The notes below the pieces were generated by a model. The model made no database searches. It saw nothing but the letters and a program-made list of their open reading frames with translations, and was not told the DNA's origin. Positions 35,591-45,550 of a stretch of DNA of 48,331 nucleotides are shown piece by piece. Where the stretch lies: assembly GCA_945906725.1 (NCBI GenBank), contig CAMDRI010000019.1:1-48331 (forward strand). The letters run 5' to 3'. Source of the stretch: Candidatus Kuenenia stuttgartensis. Its GTDB lineage: Bacteria > Planctomycetota > Planctomycetia > Planctomycetales > Planctomycetaceae. Made by a program: the position numbers and the translations under genes. The stretch's first letter is position 1. Each line of letters opens with the position of its first letter.

Positions 35591-37174
35591 TCACTGCTTC
35601 GGCGGGTTGGCCTCCTTCACAATCGCCCCGTGCTCGTCTCACGCGAGCGACCGTCGCCAGCGATTCCTCGATGCGGTCCTGCACAACAGCAGGTCGTAGG
35701 TCACGACCATTAGGTCATCGTCGGTCAGGCTGCGCTGGTACGAGAATTCTCGCAGCGAGCGGTGATATTGCTCGTTGAACTTCGCGAGGTACGGCTTCAC
35801 AACCGCGTTGAAGAATTTCGGATCTTTGTCCGCGAGGAACACGTTGAGTTCGTGGCAGGCGAACTTCGAATATTTCTCCCGCTGCTCTTCCGGCTTGAGC
35901 TTCGGATAGTTGAGCAAGAACGAGAACTCGGCCAACTTCGGATCGTGCGTCAGCATCGTGAACAGCAGATAGACCCGCGCGAGGCTGTCATACGCCTCAA
36001 ACTTCGACGTGGCGATGTCCGCCAACGTGAACGGCTGCCCGGCCCCGATCAGACTGATTTGCTTCTGCTGCGTGAAGTGCTTCTTCGGATCAAGCCCGTT
36101 CGCCAATCGCAGGTCGATGAACGTCGATCGCGGCTCGTCGAGCGCCACGCTCCGTCAAGTCGTGCTGAGCGGATCGCAGGCGACGACGTGCAGGTGCTGA
36201 TGGCTGCCCAGCAACTCACGCTTCAAAACGATCTTCCCATCCTTGTCCGGTACGAGGTTCACGAACACCGCCCCCGCTTCCGCCAGGAAGTCGAGATTCG
36301 CGAAGTCCCCGGCTTCGCGTTCCGGCCAAGGCCCTGACCCTCGCCGCGCGACATGTCGCTCGTCGGCGGAGGTCCCTTCGGCGCGAAGTCGTCCCCAACG
36401 GCGGCGATTTGCTCGCCGGTCTCGGTCGATCGCAACACCCACGGATTGAGCAACAGCGACGGCCGTTCGAGCGTGTTGCCCGGATATTTCTTCGCGTACT
36501 TGCGGTCAATGATGTAGCGGTACTCGTCCCCGATGTTCCGGCCAGATAGAAACACCGACTCCGCCGGCGAGTTGCGGATCGAATACGGCTCCGCCTGCGT
36601 GATCTTGGCAAGATGATTTCCTGCCGGAAACGACGGAGCGAACCGCGTCGCAAACAGATGCACGCGAGCAAACTTGTTCGCGTTGCGGAGCTGGATCACC
36701 AATTCCTTGTCGTCCGCTTTGATGCTTTCGATCTACACGGCCGCCAGCGGCTTCGTCTCAAGCTGCCGGACGCTGCCGAGAACATATCCGTGCTTAGTCT
36801 CGCCGGGGGCGGCGAATCCGGACGTGCCGGTTCAGCGACTTCAACCACAGGTCATAATCACCCGCCTTCAGCCCGCTGATCGTGATGAGCTCGTTCTTGA
36901 TCGACAGGCTCTCGAAACGGTCGGCTAGAAACGAATCGCCGCGCAATTCGAGGAGGGACAATTGCGTCCGTAGGTTGGGCACTCCGACCCGACCCTTTGT
37001 GTTCTCACCATTCTGGTTGGGCACGAGCTGTTTGAGCGGCACCATTCGATCCGGCGCGAGGGCGAAGTCTTCGATGAAGTTAATCTCTCCGCCGTGGGCC
37101 GTTTTTGCTCCGACCGTCCCCAAACCAACCACCAACGCCACGCTGACCGCTCGAAGCCAATGAGACCATCGCAT
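35591..37174 (-). pseudogene. Decayed gene for a large secreted planctomycete protein
   Basis: ATG 37172-37174 (GGAGG upstream) starts a signal peptide (MRWSHWLRAVSVALVVGLG) and INFIEDFALAPDRMVPLKQL. The frame continues to about 36810 (LKAGDYDLWLKSLNRHVRIR), then shifts to APGETKHGYVLGSV; an in-frame TAG lies at 36733-36735, a shift back occurs near 36310-36330 (to GDFANLDFLAEAGAVFVNL), and TGA interrupts at 36155-36157 before SVALDEPRSTFIDLRLANG. A further shift near 35685 leads to VQDRIEESLATVARV and a last frame ending GAIVKEANPPKQ at 35591. At least five lesions and a likely internal deletion show that it is dead. I do not know the family name. Confidence 0.72.
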
Positions 37175-37377
37175 GGGAACCTCCGCAGTTTGAGCCGACA
37201 ATCACCCTGGAGAAAGGACATGCCAAGAGGCAGCCGCCTTAGACTTAATTCCCGCAGATTCCACAGATGCCGAGCCCGTTGTCTCTGGAAGATCGTTGCG
37301 AGTTCGCTTCCAAGAATTCAAAAACGGTAATATGGCGATCGGCCGAACTGGTCACGCAAGTTCTGGAAGTACCAACG

Positions 37378-37408
37378 AAAAAAGCCCGGCTGTCGGGCAG
37401 CCGAGCTT
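37378..37408 (-). terminator. Intrinsic terminator of fba
   Basis: Stem AAGCTCGGCTG / CAGCCGGGCTT (read on the minus strand, 37408-37398 with 37392-37382) with a 5-nt loop, followed by six T. It is 30 bp past the fba stop and correctly oriented. Confidence 0.85.
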
Positions 37409-37438
37409 GCGTAGGTTTTGCGAGATGGACCGCTTCGA

Positions 37439-38482
37439 CTACTTCACCAATCCTGACGCGCGCATCTTGCTGGCGTTGCCGGCTTGTCCGAAGGCGACCA
37501 TTCGGGCGATGCAGACTTTCTTCATTGCCTCGCGGGCTGGCTTCAGAAAATCGCGCGGGTCGAACTTGTCGGGAGTGGTCATCATGACTTGACGCACAGC
37601 GGCAGCCATCGCGATCCGATTGTCGGTATCGACGTTGATCTTGCGGACGCCGTGCTTGATGCCGCGTTGAATTTCTTCGACCGGCACACCCCAGGACTGC
37701 TTCATGTCGCCGCCGTATTTGCGGAGCAGGTCGGTCAGCTCCTGCGGCACCGACGAACTGCCGTGCATCACGATGTGCGTGTTCGGCAGGCGGCGATGAA
37801 TCTCTTCGATCAAGTCCATCTTGAGCACAGCACCGTCCGGCTTTTTGTTGAACTTGAAGGCTCCGTGGCTGGTTCCAATCGCGACGGCCAGTGCATCAAC
37901 GCCAGTCTCGGCCACGAATCGTTCGGCTTCTTCCGGGTCGGTCAGGTGAGCCATCTCCGGTTCGGGCTCTTGTTCCAGATCCGCATCGTGAACGGCTGCG
38001 GCGACTGGTTTCGGCCGCTCCTTTGTCTCTTGGCCAACGGTGCCGAGACAACCGACTTCGCCTTCGACCGAGACGTTGAGCGCGTGGGCAACGAGGCAAA
38101 CTTCCTTCGTGACCTTCGCATTGTAGTCGTAGGACGCGGGAGTCTTCGCGTCGGGCATCAGCGAACCATCCATCATCACCGACGTGAAACCGTTGCGGAT
38201 CGCGCTGTAACAGGTCGCCGGTTCGTTGCCGTGATCCTGGTGCATGACGATCGGAATGTCAGGATACAACTCGGCAGCCGCGAGCATCAGGTGTCGCAGG
38301 TAGTTGTCCTGCGAGTACGACCGCGCTCCGCGCGACGCTTGCACGATCACGGGCGAATCGGTTTCGCGAGCCGCTTCCATGATCGCTTGAATCTGCTCCA
38401 TGTTGTTGACGTTCAACGCAGCCACGCCGTAGTTGTTTTCGGCAGCATGATCCAGCACCACTCGCATCGGAACCAAAGGCAT
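37439..38482 (-). CDS. fba: Class II fructose-bisphosphate aldolase
   Basis: The product is 347 residues from ATG 38480-38482 with GGAG 7 nt upstream. Family features are [42 protein letters not shown] (zinc-binding HxDH), [11 protein letters not shown] and [17 protein letters not shown] with the phosphate-binding residues, as in the CbbA/Fba type B branch. It catalyses cleavage and condensation of fructose 1,6-bisphosphate in glycolysis and gluconeogenesis. A terminator follows. It stands alone, between the decayed gene and the VOC gene. Confidence 0.95.
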   Translation of the reverse strand: MPLVPMRVVLDHAAENNYGVAALNVNNMEQIQAIMEAARETDSPVIVQASRGARSYSQDNYLRHLMLAAAELYPDIPIVMHQDHGNEPATCYSAIRNGFTSVMMDGSLMPDAKTPASYDYNAKVTKEVCLVAHALNVSVEGEVGCLGTVGQETKERPKPVAAAVHDADLEQEPEPEMAHLTDPEEAERFVAETGVDALAVAIGTSHGAFKFNKKPDGAVLKMDLIEEIHRRLPNTHIVMHGSSSVPQELTDLLRKYGGDMKQSWGVPVEEIQRGIKHGVRKINVDTDNRIAMAAAVRQVMMTTPDKFDPRDFLKPAREAMKKVCIARMVAFGQAGNASKMRASGLVK

Positions 38483-38676
38483 TTCAAACTCCAAAATCAG
38501 CGGGCAAAGCAAACCGTCCACAGCTCAGGAGCACTCGGCGAATCTGTGGCAGCGAGATTTCACAAGAAAGCGTCGCTGGGAACTCGGCCGACATGACCGT
38601 TGCGTCGCAAGACGCGGTTCCCCGTTATTGACTCGGGGGCGGATTGTCGGAATGAGCCGCCTTGCTGGCAACCGAG

Positions 38677-39084
38677 TCATTTCGCCGGAGAACACAGCTC
38701 GACTACGAATCCATCCGGATCATTCAGAAAGACTTGCACGAATCCATCCGGCCGCGATTTCGGCGGCGAAACAATTTTCATCCCCCGTTCTTGAGCACGA
38801 GCGTAGGCGGCCTCAACATCATCCACCAAAAACGCGAAATGGTTCGAGCGCGTCGTGCGAAATTCCTCGGCGAGGGGATTGCCAGCTGGCGAGCCGCCGG
38901 GATGTTCGCCAATCAGATGAATCAGCGTCGGACCTGCTTGAAACCACGAACCCGGAAACGAGAAGGCCGGTCGAGTCACCTCGCGCATTCCCAATCCGTC
39001 GACGTAAAACCTCCGCGACTGCTCAAGATCTTTCACGACGAGCGTGACATGATCGAGCGACTGCACTTGAATCGGATTGGCCAT
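38677..39084 (-). CDS. VOC (glyoxalase/bleomycin-resistance) fold protein
   Basis: The product is 135 residues, one VOC domain made of two beta-alpha-beta-beta-beta modules. LDHVTLVVKDLEQSRRFYVD opens it and DPDGFVVELCSP ends it; the potential metal ligands are His in LDHV and in SNHFAFLVDD and the C-terminal Glu in VVELC. Family members are metal-dependent lyases, dioxygenases or binding proteins; substrate unknown. It is 15 bp downstream of pheS and probably in the same transcript. Confidence 0.88.
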   Translation of the reverse strand: MANPIQVQSLDHVTLVVKDLEQSRRFYVDGLGMREVTRPAFSFPGSWFQAGPTLIHLIGEHPGGSPAGNPLAEEFRTTRSNHFAFLVDDVEAAYARAQERGMKIVSPPKSRPDGFVQVFLNDPDGFVVELCSPAK

Positions 39085-39099
39085 GACCGCTCCTCGATC

Positions 39100-40101
39100 T
39101 CAAAACTGGCTGAGGAACCGAACGTCATTTTCGTAGAAGCGGCGGATGTCAGTGATGTTATGCCGTCTCATGCAGAAGCGTTCGATGCCGAAACCGAACG
39201 CGAAGCCGCTGACTTGTTCGGGATCGAAGCCGACCGCGCTGAGCACGTTCGGATCAACCATTCCCGCGCCGCCGATTTCCATCCAGCCTTGGCCCCAGCT
39301 CATATCAACTTCGACGGACGGTTCGGTGAATGGGAAGAAACTCGGTCGGAAGCGGATCGTCACGCCCCGTCCGAGATAGGTTGTCGCGAACAATCGTAGC
39401 GTCGTCTTGAGCTGCGCCATCGTAACGTCTTCGCCGACCATCAAGCCTTCCATTTGATGGAACATGCAGCAGTGCGTCGCGTCGATCGTGTCCGGCCGAT
39501 AAACGCGGCCGAGCGACACGATGCGAATTGGCGGCTTCGATTTTTCCATCACACGAATTTGCACTGTTGACGTTTGGCTGCGCAGCAGAACCGGCCCGCC
39601 AGCAGCCGTCTTCGCTGCGGCGAGATAAAAATTGTCAAGCGGATCGCGAGCCGGATGATCCAGCGGAATGTTGAGTGCCTCGAAATTGTGCCATTCGTCT
39701 TCGAGCTCCGGGCCTTCGGCGACGGTAAAACCCATGCGACCGATGATGTCGCGGAACTCGTCCATCGTTTGTGTGAGCGGATGCCGTCGGCCCAAACGGA
39801 TCGGCTCACCGGGCAAGGAAATATCGATGGCCGTCAGCGACGCTTTCGGCTTCGTGAGTTCCTGCTGCCGAGCTTCCAATGCGGCCGTGACCCGCTGCCG
39901 GACTTCGTTGAATTTGGCTCCGAGGACAGGCCGCTGTTCCGAAGTCGCCTTGCCAAGTAAATCCTGCAACACCTTGATCCGACCGCTCTTCTTGCCAAGA
40001 AATTCGACGCGAGCCGCTTCGACGGCTGCCGCATCGTGTGCCGCTGCGAGTGCGGCCAAGGCGACGTTGGCAAAATCGTCGTACTGTTGCAGCAGGTCCA
40101 T
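39100..40101 (-). CDS. pheS: Phenylalanine-tRNA ligase alpha subunit
   Basis: The product is 333 residues from ATG 40099-40101. It carries the alpha-subunit N-terminal coiled coil ([20 protein letters not shown]) and the class II catalytic core: [55 protein letters not shown] (motif 2 entry), FHQMEGLMV and [13 protein letters not shown] (motif 3). PheS with PheT charges tRNA-Phe. The pheT gene, usually next door, is not found after pheS in this window; a VOC gene takes its place. Confidence 0.96.
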   Translation of the reverse strand: MDLLQQYDDFANVALAALAAAHDAAAVEAARVEFLGKKSGRIKVLQDLLGKATSEQRPVLGAKFNEVRQRVTAALEARQQELTKPKASLTAIDISLPGEPIRLGRRHPLTQTMDEFRDIIGRMGFTVAEGPELEDEWHNFEALNIPLDHPARDPLDNFYLAAAKTAAGGPVLLRSQTSTVQIRVMEKSKPPIRIVSLGRVYRPDTIDATHCCMFHQMEGLMVGEDVTMAQLKTTLRLFATTYLGRGVTIRFRPSFFPFTEPSVEVDMSWGQGWMEIGGAGMVDPNVLSAVGFDPEQVSGFAFGFGIERFCMRRHNITDIRRFYENDVRFLSQF

Positions 40102-40196
40102 GGGACATCCAACAAGAAGGGCGAAACTAGCGTTGAGCAATTCGGCTCAGCGCTGGTTTCGCCCTTGAGTCTTCTCGATCAGCGATCGGCCGAGTT

Positions 40197-40559
40197 TCAG
40201 GCGGCCGCAGCGAGCGCTCCCTTCACCAGGGCGATGATCTCATCAAAAATCTGCGGTTCGCGGATCGCCAACTCGCTGAGCGTGCGGCGATTCAACGAAA
40301 CGTTTGCCAACTTCAAACCGTGAATGAATCGGGAATAGGACACACCGCGCATCATGCAGGCCGCGTTCAGACGGGTGATCCACAACGCTCGGATGTCTCG
40401 TTTCTTGAGCTTGCGGCCTTTGTAGGCGTAGACGCGACCTCGGATGATCCCGTCGAGCACTGTTCGCCACAGGCGGCGACGTCCACCGACTCGGCCTTCA
40501 GCTTCCTTGAAGATCCGCTTCTTTTTTCGATGACGAATGGAACCTGACTTGATACGCAT
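40197..40559 (-). CDS. rplT: 50S ribosomal protein L20
   Basis: The product is 120 residues, family length. Features: [40 protein letters not shown] and [21 protein letters not shown]20 is an early 23S rRNA-binding assembly protein and in many bacteria represses its own operon. It follows rpmI and precedes pheS in the conserved order. Confidence 0.97.
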   Translation of the reverse strand: MRIKSGSIRHRKKKRIFKEAEGRVGGRRRLWRTVLDGIIRGRVYAYKGRKLKKRDIRALWITRLNAACMMRGVSYSRFIHGLKLANVSLNRRTLSELAIREPQIFDEIIALVKGALAAAA

Positions 40560-40619
40560 GGCGAACTTTCAAATGACAATCAGCGGATTTAAAATCAAGA
40601 TTTCCAAATTTGGGATCAG

Positions 40620-40820
40620 TTACAGAATCGGCCTCAACGCCTCAATGATGCGGTCGGCCTGGTAGTTGTCCAGCACACCGTCCTGGCGGTTTTGCCGCTT
40701 GCTCTTTCCAGACTTCCCGCTGAGCAAGTGGCCGCGATTCGCGTTGCGGTGCTTGGCTTTGCCTTTCGCCGTCACCGTGAAACGTTTCTTGATTCCCTTA
40801 TGGGTTTTCTGCTTCGGCAT
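40620..40820 (-). CDS. rpmI: 50S ribosomal protein L35
   Basis: The product is 66 residues, starting at ATG 40818-40820. PKQKTHKGIKKRFTVTAKGK, KHRNANRGHLLSGKSGKSKR and LDNYQADRIIEALRPIL are diagnostic. A longer in-frame reading of 168 residues exists but its first 100 residues are not L35. Confidence 0.96.
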   Translation of the reverse strand: MPKQKTHKGIKKRFTVTAKGKAKHRNANRGHLLSGKSGKSKRQNRQDGVLDNYQADRIIEALRPIL

Positions 40821-40989
40821 GTTGAACTCGATGGTCGCGGGAGCCAAAAAATAGACAGTTGTGCGGCCTCCGCGCAGGCGGGGTGGCCGAAAGAGCGGGG
40901 CACTATAGAGACCGCCCCCATTCGTTTCCACTGATCCCGGCTCGTATTTTCGTGCCCTCATCCGTCCGACGGGCGTCGAGTCAGCCAGA
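40821..40989 (-). promoter_or_regulatory. infC-rpmI spacer with hairpin
   Basis: This 169-bp spacer contains, on the minus strand, a GC-rich hairpin (GGCC...CCGC/GCGG...GGCC) followed 13 nt later by six T. Such a structure may be an attenuator or partial terminator between infC and rpmI. No protein is bound to it by sequence evidence. Confidence 0.35.
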
Positions 40990-41499
40990 CTATTTCGGAG
41001 TGAGCACGACCGACATGTTCTTGGCACCGTCCATTTTGGCGGTCTGCTCGACTTTCGCGATGTCTTCCAAGCCGGCGACGAAATGGTCCAGCACCTCCCG
41101 TCCTCGTTCGTGGTGAGCGTTTTCACGCCCCTTAAACTGGACGTTGACCTTCACTTTGTCTTTGTGCTCCAGAAACGTGCGAGCCTGCTTGACCTTGAAT
41201 TCGACGTCGTGCTCGCCAGTTTTTGGCCGCAGTCGGATTTCTTTGAGCTGCGTTTGATGCGTCTTGGTGTTGGCGGCGTGTTTCTTTTTCTGCTCGTACT
41301 TGAACTTTCCGAAATCCATGATGCGGCACACGGGAGGCCGCTCGTTGGGGCTGACTTCGACTAGATCCAGGCCCGCCTCGCGAGCCAGCGTCAAGGCGTC
41401 CAACGTGGGAATGACGCCGTGCATGTGACCGACCTGATCCACGACTCGGATGGGCGTGATCCGAATCTGCTCGTTGATCCTCTGGGACTTGTTGTCGAT
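40990..41499 (-). CDS. infC: Translation initiation factor IF-3
   Basis: The product is 169 residues. [73 protein letters not shown] and [20 protein letters not shown] cover both IF-3 domains. The preferred start is ATC (41497-41499): GAGGAA lies 8-9 nt upstream and the product then begins as usual for IF-3. In E. coli and others infC starts at the rare AUU and IF-3 discriminates against it to autoregulate; an AUC start would do the same. The alternative is TTG 41526, without a ribosome site. It is the first gene of infC-rpmI-rplT-pheS. Confidence 0.93.
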   Translation of the reverse strand: MDNKSQRINEQIRITPIRVVDQVGHMHGVIPTLDALTLAREAGLDLVEVSPNERPPVCRIMDFGKFKYEQKKKHAANTKTHQTQLKEIRLRPKTGEHDVEFKVKQARTFLEHKDKVKVNVQFKGRENAHHERGREVLDHFVAGLEDIAKVEQTAKMDGAKNMSVVLTPK

Positions 41500-41656
41500 T
41501 TCTACGTTCCTCAGCAAATGAGTCAATCAAGCGAATCGACGAACCACTCGTCGACACGAACTGAAGTTCCGGAAACTTGTAGTACCGGTCGTCGGGTCCG
41601 TCAAGAAGCACCGGAATCATCGTAGTTTCTCGCGGTCCAAGCGATATTTTCCGTTG

Positions 41657-42601
41657 TCATGAGACCCTCGCCGAACATGTGTTCGCCAGCCGGATCGCTT
41701 TGTGGCCGTCAATGGTCCCGACAATCCCGTCGAACTTTGGTTGACCGTCGACCAACACACGCACGGATTGGTCCAAGTTGGATGGAATCAGCAAGACATC
41801 TCCAACGGCGAGCGATCGCAGATCATTTCGCGAAACGGGGACCTGACTCAGTTGAGCCACAACCGTGGATCGCCGGGACGCAACATTCGGACATTCCACG
41901 GACATCCGGTTGAGCGGCGTTTTGAACGAATCCGCGACGACCAGTTGGTCCGCGAGGGCTTCGGCAACTTCGGTCGGCAGCAAGAGGTCGAGCGACCCGC
42001 CCCCTTGCACGAAGCGCAATTCAAACGACAGCCGCTGCAATGAACTGTCGGGCAACCACGCTTCGACGAGCGAGTTCACGTTGTCCGGCGATTCAGTCAA
42101 CTCCAACGGCGAATTCGTTTCGGCGGATTCAGTCATCGACCGCAGTACGGCATCGCTTAGCCGTGACGCGAGCCGTTGATCAACCTCGGTCAGCGGGCGA
42201 TGCAGGTCGGGTTCGTCGCAGTTGGGAGCCGAACGGCCTCCCAGCAATCGATCGACAAAAGTTGCCACCAACGGGACTGACAGCACAACCGCTAGCGGTT
42301 CGATCGACCGGGCAGATTGCCAAAGGCTCACAACTTCCCGAGTTTCCTGCGACGTCGCCAGGGTCTCGGCCATGAGGGTGCGGCTGCCACTGAACGTCAC
42401 TCGAACCGCCGCCCGAATGAGCGGCCGCAGTCTCCCCGTCAACTGGCGTGCGAATTCATCGGCGAACAAAGTCCATCGCGATGTTGACGTCTCGGCCACG
42501 ACAGTTGCCGATTCGATGACCGCAGCAGTGCAAGGACCGAGCAGCGCAGCCAGTTCCGAGGGAGTCAGTACGGAATTGAATTGTCGGGGTTCGGATTTCA
42601 T
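41657..42601 (-). CDS. fliM: Flagellar motor switch protein FliM-like
   Basis: The product is 314 residues from ATG 42599-42601, overlapping the proA stop (ATGA). It has the CheY-P-binding-like N-terminal motif [10 protein letters not shown], the FliM middle domain ([47 protein letters not shown]) and a C-terminal SpoA/FliN domain with [20 protein letters not shown]. FliM forms the switch ring that sets flagellar rotation. Its coupling to a proline-biosynthesis gene, without other flagellar genes in the window, is unusual. Confidence 0.85.
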   Translation of the reverse strand: MKSEPRQFNSVLTPSELAALLGPCTAAVIESATVVAETSTSRWTLFADEFARQLTGRLRPLIRAAVRVTFSGSRTLMAETLATSQETREVVSLWQSARSIEPLAVVLSVPLVATFVDRLLGGRSAPNCDEPDLHRPLTEVDQRLASRLSDAVLRSMTESAETNSPLELTESPDNVNSLVEAWLPDSSLQRLSFELRFVQGGGSLDLLLPTEVAEALADQLVVADSFKTPLNRMSVECPNVASRRSTVVAQLSQVPVSRNDLRSLAVGDVLLIPSNLDQSVRVLVDGQPKFDGIVGTIDGHKAIRLANTCSARVS

Positions 42602-43857
42602 CCGCGCACTTGTCCTTGTCCATGGACGACCCATTTGTAACTGGTCAATTCGCGCAGCCCGCATGGGCCGCGCGCGTGATACTTGTCGGTGCTGATGCCA
42701 ATTTCTGCTCCCAAGCCGTACTCGCCGCCGTCGTTGAATCGCGTGCTGCAGTTCATATGTGTCGCGGCGGAATCGACTTCGCGACAGAATTTCTCCGCGG
42801 CAGCCAAGTCGCTGGTCACGATCGCGTCGGTGTGATGCGAGCCGAAGTCGTTGATGTGCCGGATCGCGTCGTCGAGCGAATCGACCGTCTTCACGGACAG
42901 CTTCAGATCGAGATACTCGGTGCGAAAATCCTGTTCACTGGCCAGCACCCCTTGTTTCACGAACCGCAACGATCGGGAACAACAACGCAGTTCGACTCCG
43001 CGCTGACCGAGAGCCTCGGCCGCTTGCGGCAAGAACGACTTGGCGACGTCCGCATGGACGAGCAACGTTTCGGCGGCGTTGCAAACGCCGGGACGCTGGC
43101 ATTTGCTGTTCACGAGGATGTTCTCGGCCATCGCGAGGTCGGCGCTCCGATCGACGAAGACGTGGCAGACGCCGTCGAAGTGCTTCATCACCGGCATCGT
43201 GGCCTCGGCCGCGACTCGTTCGATCAGCGACTTTCCGCCACGAGGAATCGTGAGATCAATCAACTCGCGCAGCTTGAGAAAGTGGCCGACCGCTTCGCGA
43301 TTGGTCGTCGAGACAAGTTGCACGGAATCGGTCGGCATGCCGGTGTCGCGCAAGGCGTCGGACAGTACGCGATGCAACGCGGCATTGCTGTGAAACGCTT
43401 CTTTGCCGCCGCGCAGGATAACCGCATTGCCGCTCTTCACGCACAGCGCCGCGGCATCGACAGTGACATTGGGGCGAGATTCGTAAATGAAAAAGACGAC
43501 TCCCAACGGCACGCGAACGCGAGTGACCAACAGCCCGTTCGGTCGATTCGTACTCTCAATCAACTCGCCAACAGGATCAGGCAGGGCGACAACATTCAGC
43601 AGCGCGTCGGCCATTGCTCCGATCCGAGAATCATCCAGTCGCAGCCGATCAATCGCGGCGGGTGACAGTCCGAACTCCGAAGCCTTGTCGATGTCCTGCT
43701 GATTGGCCGCGATCAACTCGGGGGATCGAACACGCAGCCACTCGGCCGAGCGTCTCAGCCAATCGTTCTTCTGCGTGCTGGTGACGCTGACGAGTGCTCG
43801 CGACGCGTTGCGAGCTTTCTGTGCGGTCGTCAAAGCGTAGTGAGGGAGGTCAGACAT
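42598..43857 (-). CDS. proA: Gamma-glutamyl phosphate reductase
   Basis: The product is 419 residues. ProA reduces gamma-glutamyl phosphate to the semialdehyde with NADPH in proline synthesis. Conserved stretches are [43 protein letters not shown], the active-site [16 protein letters not shown] and [19 protein letters not shown]. Full length and intact. Confidence 0.97.
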   Translation of the reverse strand: MSDLPHYALTTAQKARNASRALVSVTSTQKNDWLRRSAEWLRVRSPELIAANQQDIDKASEFGLSPAAIDRLRLDDSRIGAMADALLNVVALPDPVGELIESTNRPNGLLVTRVRVPLGVVFFIYESRPNVTVDAAALCVKSGNAVILRGGKEAFHSNAALHRVLSDALRDTGMPTDSVQLVSTTNREAVGHFLKLRELIDLTIPRGGKSLIERVAAEATMPVMKHFDGVCHVFVDRSADLAMAENILVNSKCQRPGVCNAAETLLVHADVAKSFLPQAAEALGQRGVELRCCSRSLRFVKQGVLASEQDFRTEYLDLKLSVKTVDSLDDAIRHINDFGSHHTDAIVTSDLAAAEKFCREVDSAATHMNCSTRFNDGGEYGLGAEIGISTDKYHARGPCGLRELTSYKWVVHGQGQVRG

Positions 43858-43871
43858 GATTGGCGAAAAGT

Positions 43872-43960
43872 AACCCGAAGCGTCAGTGAGGGCGAGCGTT
43901 TCCTATGATTGGCGAAAGTGAGGACCAGTGAAGCGATCGCCCTCGCTGACGCTTCGGGTT
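43872..43960. repeat. Inverted repeat, 27-bp arms, upstream of proA
   Basis: Arms 43872-43898 and 43934-43960 match at 25 of 27 positions (AACCCGAAGCGTCAGTGAGG begins the left arm) around a 35-nt loop. A 14-bp sequence, ATGATTGGCGAAAA or nearly so, occurs just before the left arm (43856) and again in the loop (43904), possibly a target duplication or slippage. Confidence 0.85.
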
Positions 43961-43970
43961 GTTTGTGGTG

Positions 43971-45182
43971 TCAACGCCGTTGAGTGGCCTGTGGATCGTT
44001 GCCGTTGGCGGTCGGCGGTGGCAGCGTGTGGCTGTTGTCCACGAGAAATCGAGACACCGTTTTGGCGTACAACTCGTGCCCGGTGGCGGAAAGCCGAGGT
44101 GCGTTGCTCAGGAACAACTGGTCGGAGTTGACGGCTTCACGGAACACCGATGACGAATCGCAGATGACCAGACTGCGCTGCTTGACGAACTCGGCCAGCA
44201 GCCGGAATGGCAATTCACTTTGGTAGACAGTGTCTTCGGGAATGCCGCACGCCGCTCGGACACCGCGTCCTGAACTGGCTCGTGGCGAGACTTGCCAAGG
44301 TGTCGGACAGGTCGTGATCAGTAATCGGCTTCCCGACAGCGACGCAGACTTGTGGACATCGGCCAGCGCGGAGAATGCATGTTGGATGTGCTGGGACCAG
44401 TCCGGTGAATCGTCCATCACCCAGGCGTACTTGCCGAATGGGTGGTCGATGTCGTCCGTGAATTCTTCGGGGCGTTTCGTGCGCCAAAGATTCGCGAGTT
44501 GGCGTTGTGCAAACCGCGCCACCAAAAAATGATCGCCGACTTGCTGCCCAACTCCACGGACCGGCTTTTCGAGGAACGGATGCGGGCAGGCCAACGGTTC
44601 ATCGCCGCGGCCGAGTATCGTCAGTCGTCGCAGCAAGTAGTCGTCGGCAACGTCCGACATGTCGAAGTGGCAAATCACCAAGTCTGGCCGAAGCACAGCC
44701 AGCTCGTGCCTCAATCGCAAAGCCGCAATCAACGGACAATCACCGGGCACAGCCGCATTGATGACCTCGACTGGCCGCTGCCACGCGGTCGTCAGCGACT
44801 CTTGCAATCGAAATGCGAAGGTCTCTTCGTCGGCGACTTCCAAGCCAAGCACTGTTTCGTCACCCAGTACCACGACACGAATCGATTCGGTCTGTTTCGG
44901 AAGCGCTGGTTCCGATCCGCGCAAGCTGAAACTGTTGGTCTGTGTCTCAACAACTTCGCCGGTATCGGGATTCTTGATCGAGATTCGGCGCGATGGTTTG
45001 AGCTGATGATGAGTCAACCACGACGGCGCGACGAGTTCGTCTTTCAAATCTCCGGAAAGAATCGGGCGGCCGATGCGGAACTCTTGCCAGCGCAGCCAGA
45101 ATTCAACGACGCAGGGCAACACCGCGAGCGTCAGCACCGCGAGCAACAACGGCTTCAAGAATCGACCCAGCCGCCGAATCAT
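43971..45182 (-). CDS. SGNH/GDSL-hydrolase-like membrane protein, catalytic Ser not seen
   Basis: The product is 403 residues from ATG 45180-45182. A helix near 10-28 (FLKPLLLAVLTLAVLPCVVE) is followed by an SGNH-like fold: block I is VVLGDETVLGLEVADEETFA, block II INAAVPGDCPLIAALRL, block III VICHFDMSDVADDYLLR and the C-terminal LSATGHELYAKTVSRFL with the family His. In block I the usual GDS reads GDE, so the nucleophile is missing. It may be a binding pseudoenzyme, or the Ser may come from elsewhere. Its product is anchored in the inner membrane. Confidence 0.78.
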   Translation of the reverse strand: MIRRLGRFLKPLLLAVLTLAVLPCVVEFWLRWQEFRIGRPILSGDLKDELVAPSWLTHHQLKPSRRISIKNPDTGEVVETQTNSFSLRGSEPALPKQTESIRVVVLGDETVLGLEVADEETFAFRLQESLTTAWQRPVEVINAAVPGDCPLIAALRLRHELAVLRPDLVICHFDMSDVADDYLLRRLTILGRGDEPLACPHPFLEKPVRGVGQQVGDHFLVARFAQRQLANLWRTKRPEEFTDDIDHPFGKYAWVMDDSPDWSQHIQHAFSALADVHKSASLSGSRLLITTCPTPWQVSPRASSGRGVRAACGIPEDTVYQSELPFRLLAEFVKQRSLVICDSSSVFREAVNSDQLFLSNAPRLSATGHELYAKTVSRFLVDNSHTLPPPTANGNDPQATQRR

Positions 45183-45550
45183 CCCTGATTCCTGGCAACA
45201 TTTTTCGCTGTGGAGCAACGCCGGGATACTAGGTCGGCTCGCGAACATGCCTCAAGACGAGTCTCCGAGGGCACTGCCGTCCATTTTGTGCCCTTCATTT
45301 TCCGCCAGCCCGGTTGGAAATCAGGCGAAAAATGATGTCTCGGACCACCGATGGACTTTCGACGAACTTGCAAAAACGGTCATTTGGCTCGTGCAAGTTT
45401 TGCAAAACCGGCTCCGAGTGAGTCAGCTGATTTGTTCTTTGACTCGGTGATTCGTGGTGCCGAGAAATCTGGCTTTCGCTGGACCGGGCTTTGCTCCGGT
45501 TCGTAAGGCTCCACTTGAGGGGGATACTCAAGGATGAGGAACCACTCGGA
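45183..45550. other. Divergent intergenic region with two palindromic repeats
   Basis: No gene is seen in the 368 bp between the SGNH-like and metalloprotease genes. It holds copy B of the repeat at 45287-45340 and a second inverted pattern at 45365-45415 (GAACTTGCAAAAACGG and GTGCAAGTTTTGCAAAACCG). The second pattern resembles 37310-37372. Confidence 0.5.
45287..45340. repeat. Imperfect palindromic repeat, copy B
   Basis: CATTTTGTGCCCTTCATTTT at the left matches copy A near 3560 at 23 of 28 positions over the aligned block; the right half GGCGAAAAATGATG pairs with CTTCATTTTCCGCC. Confidence 0.6.

Noticed and set aside
36155..36180. Hairpin after the TGA at 36155 as a second recoding site
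   Set aside because: The gene carries several frameshifts and another stop, so the TGA is better explained by decay; the stem is only 5 bp.
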